A stretch of DNA of 7,954 bases from an archaeon (lineage in GTDB: Archaea > Asgardarchaeota > Hermodarchaeia > Hermodarchaeales > Hermodarchaeaceae), in NCBI GenBank assembly GCA_016550425.1, contig JABXGS010000091.1, forward strand, positions 1-7,954. Reading direction: 5' to 3'. Below are positions 6,106 to 7,954 of this stretch, one piece after another. Each line of letters starts with the position of its first letter. Position 1 is the first letter of the stretch. The notes below the pieces were generated by a model. That model saw only the letters and a list, made by a program, of their open reading frames with translations. It made no database searches and was not told the DNA's origin. The position numbers were made by a program, and so were the translations under genes.

Positions 6106-7296
6106 CTATAAAGGTTTACGTAATTTGGCAATGAAATAGCCGGGTAGATCATGAGCGTCTGGGTAGATTCGTTGAACGAAATCTTTTACAACCGTTTTCC
6201 CAGCTAGCCCATTGGTTCCGATGAACGGAGTTTGTGGTTCAAGGGTAAATCCTTGGGTGTCGACGAGGTGTTGGATGTTTAGCTCGTTTTCTTCAATTGT
6301 TAAGGTACAAGTGGAATAGACCAGAATTCCACCAGGACGGAGTGCGGAAACCGCTGACTCCAAAATCATGCGTTGATAAGATGCTGTGCTTTGAATTCGG
6401 GCGAGGGTGGTCTCATCATAGAGTTTGGGACGAACGCCGAGGGCTGTGCAAGGAGGATCGACAAGAACGCGATCCGCTTGAGTTTGGGGATGTTGAGCAA
6501 CAAAATCCTTGGCTCGCCCAACAAAGGGTGTGATACAAGTGACACCGAGTCGGTTTGCCTGGGAGAGGAGATGGTCCATTCGTCGCTCTGATCGATCGAC
6601 TGCGATGAGCTCACAGCTGTTGTTCACCAATTGCGCAATGTGCGTACTTTTTCCTCCCGGGGCAGCACAAAAGTCGATGATGGTTTCGCCTGGTTGAGGG
6701 TTAAGAATTGGCGCAACAAGTATTGCTGAAAGCGATTGAGAATAAAAGAGTCCCTCTTTGTGTGCTGCTAAATCTGTGATACTTGGAAGACGATAATGAG
6801 AGTCAGTAATTTCGACGACGAGTCCGTGCTTGATTTCTGCAAGGGTGGTGCTGTCTTTCTGAGCAATTCCACTTCCGACAATATGTCCCTTAGGATTCAC
6901 TACTGTAACGGGGTCAGCCTTTGAGAACCGGTCGAAGCGTTTGACACCGGGGCGATACAAATGACTGCCTAAAACTACGTTTTCGCTACTGGCTTTGTCA
7001 GCAATGATAATCTTGTCATGTCGAGGTACAGGTCCCGCCTTGCGGATTGGTAGAGCAACGGTATTCAAAGTTGAGTCCACAATAGTCGCCGTGATGTGCT
7101 CTGATTCGAGTTGATCAACCAGTTTTTCGTTCGTCGTACGAAGGGTATTAGTGCGAAGAAAAAAGAACGCCCCAGGTTTCCTCAAAGCAGCGGTTAATGC
7201 GTGTGTTCTTGATTTTCCAAAAAGCCCTATGAGATAGTCGGTGAGTTCTTCACTGAGTTCAGCAAATTCAGGGAGCGGACGAATCGCATCCAACAC
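6106..7296 (-). CDS. PUA-containing RNA m5C methyltransferase, NSUN6-like
   Basis: This 396-residue enzyme of the NOL1/NOP2/Sun family makes 5-methylcytosine in RNA. Order: N-terminal RNA-binding region with FFFLRTNTLRTT (44-55); inserted PUA domain about 92-165 (ENVVLGSHLYRPGVKRF, VVNPKGHIVGSGIA); and catalytic core with DFCAAPGGKSTH (208-219), AVDRSERR (232-239), DPPCTALGVRPKL (280-292) and YSTCTLTIEENE (327-338). C330 in the TC motif is the expected nucleophile, and C283 in PPC assists product release. The PUA placement matches human NSUN6 and archaeal homologues that methylate C72 of tRNA, so a tRNA acceptor-end substrate is inferred. The start is GTG at 7296 without a strong ribosome site, 27 bases after the PhzF-family stop; co-transcription is likely. 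Convergent with pcm. Confidence 0.93.
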   Translation of the reverse strand: MLDAIRPLPEFAELSEELTDYLIGLFGKSRTHALTAALRKPGAFFFLRTNTLRTTNEKLVDQLESEHITATIVDSTLNTVALPIRKAGPVPRHDKIIIADKASSENVVLGSHLYRPGVKRFDRFSKADPVTVVNPKGHIVGSGIAQKDSTTLAEIKHGLVVEITDSHYRLPSITDLAAHKEGLFYSQSLSAILVAPILNPQPGETIIDFCAAPGGKSTHIAQLVNNSCELIAVDRSERRMDHLLSQANRLGVTCITPFVGRAKDFVAQHPQTQADRVLVDPPCTALGVRPKLYDETTLARIQSTASYQRMILESAVSALRPGGILVYSTCTLTIEENELNIQHLVDTQGFTLEPQTPFIGTNGLAGKTVVKDFVQRIYPDAHDLPGYFIAKLRKPL

Positions 7297-7323
7297 TCTA
7301 TTTCAACTCTAAATCATTGAGGA

Positions 7324-7954
7324 TCAAATATCCATGTAGAAGGTCCCCTCGGCTCTGAGTTTGATTTTCCCGGACACTAAGACATTCTCAGGAGCCCTTT
7401 CTCCGACGACCTTAGCGACTAGCTTACTAGGGCGGTTGATTTCATACCCTTGTTCGATGACAAGATCGGTTCCTCTGGTGTCTCTATTGACTAGTCCATA
7501 TTGATCAATGTATGCGCCGATTGGTCCCGCTGCACTTCCTGTCGCAGGATCTTCCAAAACGCCTACATCAGGTGCAAACATGCGCACATGTACATCCGAG
7601 TCAGCATTTACTGTGTTGGTGCTCAAGATGACGATTTTCGCAGTAGATTCGTCACTAAGTGTTTTCAGGATGACCTGTCCATCAGGTTGAGCGTGTTGGA
7701 CCGCTTCAAGAGAGATGAGGGGAACAATGAGAAAAGGCGTGCCTGTGGCAACGTATTGCATGGGGTATTGCTTGGAAATTGCAGAGGCAGGAAGCCCCAT
7801 GGTTCCGGCGATTAACGTGTGATTGTCAAGTTTGTTGAGGAATTTGGGTTGGGGTTGAATCATTTGGACAACACCTGTTGCAAGATACTTGACGGGAATT
7901 GGTCCAATTCCAAGTTCTAATGTTGCTTCTCTGATCGAGGAATCAATAAGTCCC
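7324..7954 (-). CDS. PhzF-family isomerase/epimerase, 5' end beyond the window
   Basis: The frame stays open to the window edge, so the gene is cut and the methionine at 7863 is internal. Upstream codons read GLIDSSIREATLELGIGPIP followed by VKYLATGVVQ, typical of the family's first domain just before the linker. About 209 residues are visible of a usual 260-300. The family hallmark EDPATGSAAGPIGAYI is present at residues 104-119 counted from the internal methionine, and TGTPFLIVPL precedes it. Relatives include PhzF and diaminopimelate-epimerase-fold proteins that isomerise small metabolites; the substrate here is unknown. The catalytic glutamate of PhzF lies in the missing N-terminal part. 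It is upstream of and same-strand with the NSUN6-like gene, with no evident functional link. Confidence 0.92.
   Translation of the reverse strand, partial: GLIDSSIREATLELGIGPIPVKYLATGVVQMIQPQPKFLNKLDNHTLIAGTMGLPASAISKQYPMQYVATGTPFLIVPLISLEAVQHAQPDGQVILKTLSDESTAKIVILSTNTVNADSDVHVRMFAPDVGVLEDPATGSAAGPIGAYIDQYGLVNRDTRGTDLVIEQGYEINRPSKLVAKVVGERAPENVLVSGKIKLRAEGTFYMDI

Overview
This window is archaeal chromosome. It encodes an archaeal Sm-like protein next to ribosomal protein eL37, an MCT-1/Tma20-like PUA protein, an archaeal-type SepF, Trm5, a DUF371 protein, and an NSUN6-like RNA methyltransferase with an inserted PUA domain. It also carries a tRNA-Ala interrupted by a bulge-helix-bulge intron. 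Start codons are mixed (ATG, GTG, TTG), and genes with archaeal Shine-Dalgarno sites sit beside apparently leaderless ones. SepF implies FtsZ-based division, which fits Euryarchaeota or Asgard lineages. I cannot place the organism further from sequence alone.

Layout: (1) Bases 3-109, minus strand: tRNA-Ala with encoded CCA, the G3:U70 identity pair and a 32-nt intron between positions 33 and 34, giving anticodon GGC. (2) Bases 172-2235, minus: a 687-residue protein read as a free-standing two-motif LAGLIDADG endonuclease-like protein with an upstream helix-turn-helix. (3) Bases 2270-2302, minus: a mutated copy of the 5' exon of the same tRNA-Ala, so region 2 lies between two direct repeats of the tRNA 5' half. 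(4) Bases 2312-2764, minus: lsm and rpl37e as a tight pair. (5) Bases 2854-4922, plus: PUA protein, sepF, trm5. (6) Bases 4886-5332, minus: DUF371 gene, overlapping the end of trm5 tail to tail. (7) Bases 5422-6099, plus: protein-L-isoaspartate methyltransferase. (8) Bases 6106-7954, minus: NSUN6-like m5C methyltransferase preceded by a PhzF-family gene that runs off the window edge.

Most genes are housekeeping functions in RNA handling and translation: tRNA, Sm protein, eL37, MCT-1-like factor, tRNA m1G37 and RNA m5C methyltransferases. The standout is the left 2.3 kb. It looks like a small mobile unit, with the LAGLIDADG-like gene as its only gene, inserted into tRNA-Ala(GGC) at the anticodon loop. 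The insertion left a dead 5' half beside rpl37e and rebuilt an intact, intron-bearing tRNA at the far side. The repeat ends within one or two bases of the tRNA's own exon-intron junction. The inserted gene is visibly richer in A+T than its neighbours. There is no gene-free stretch longer than about 90 bases.
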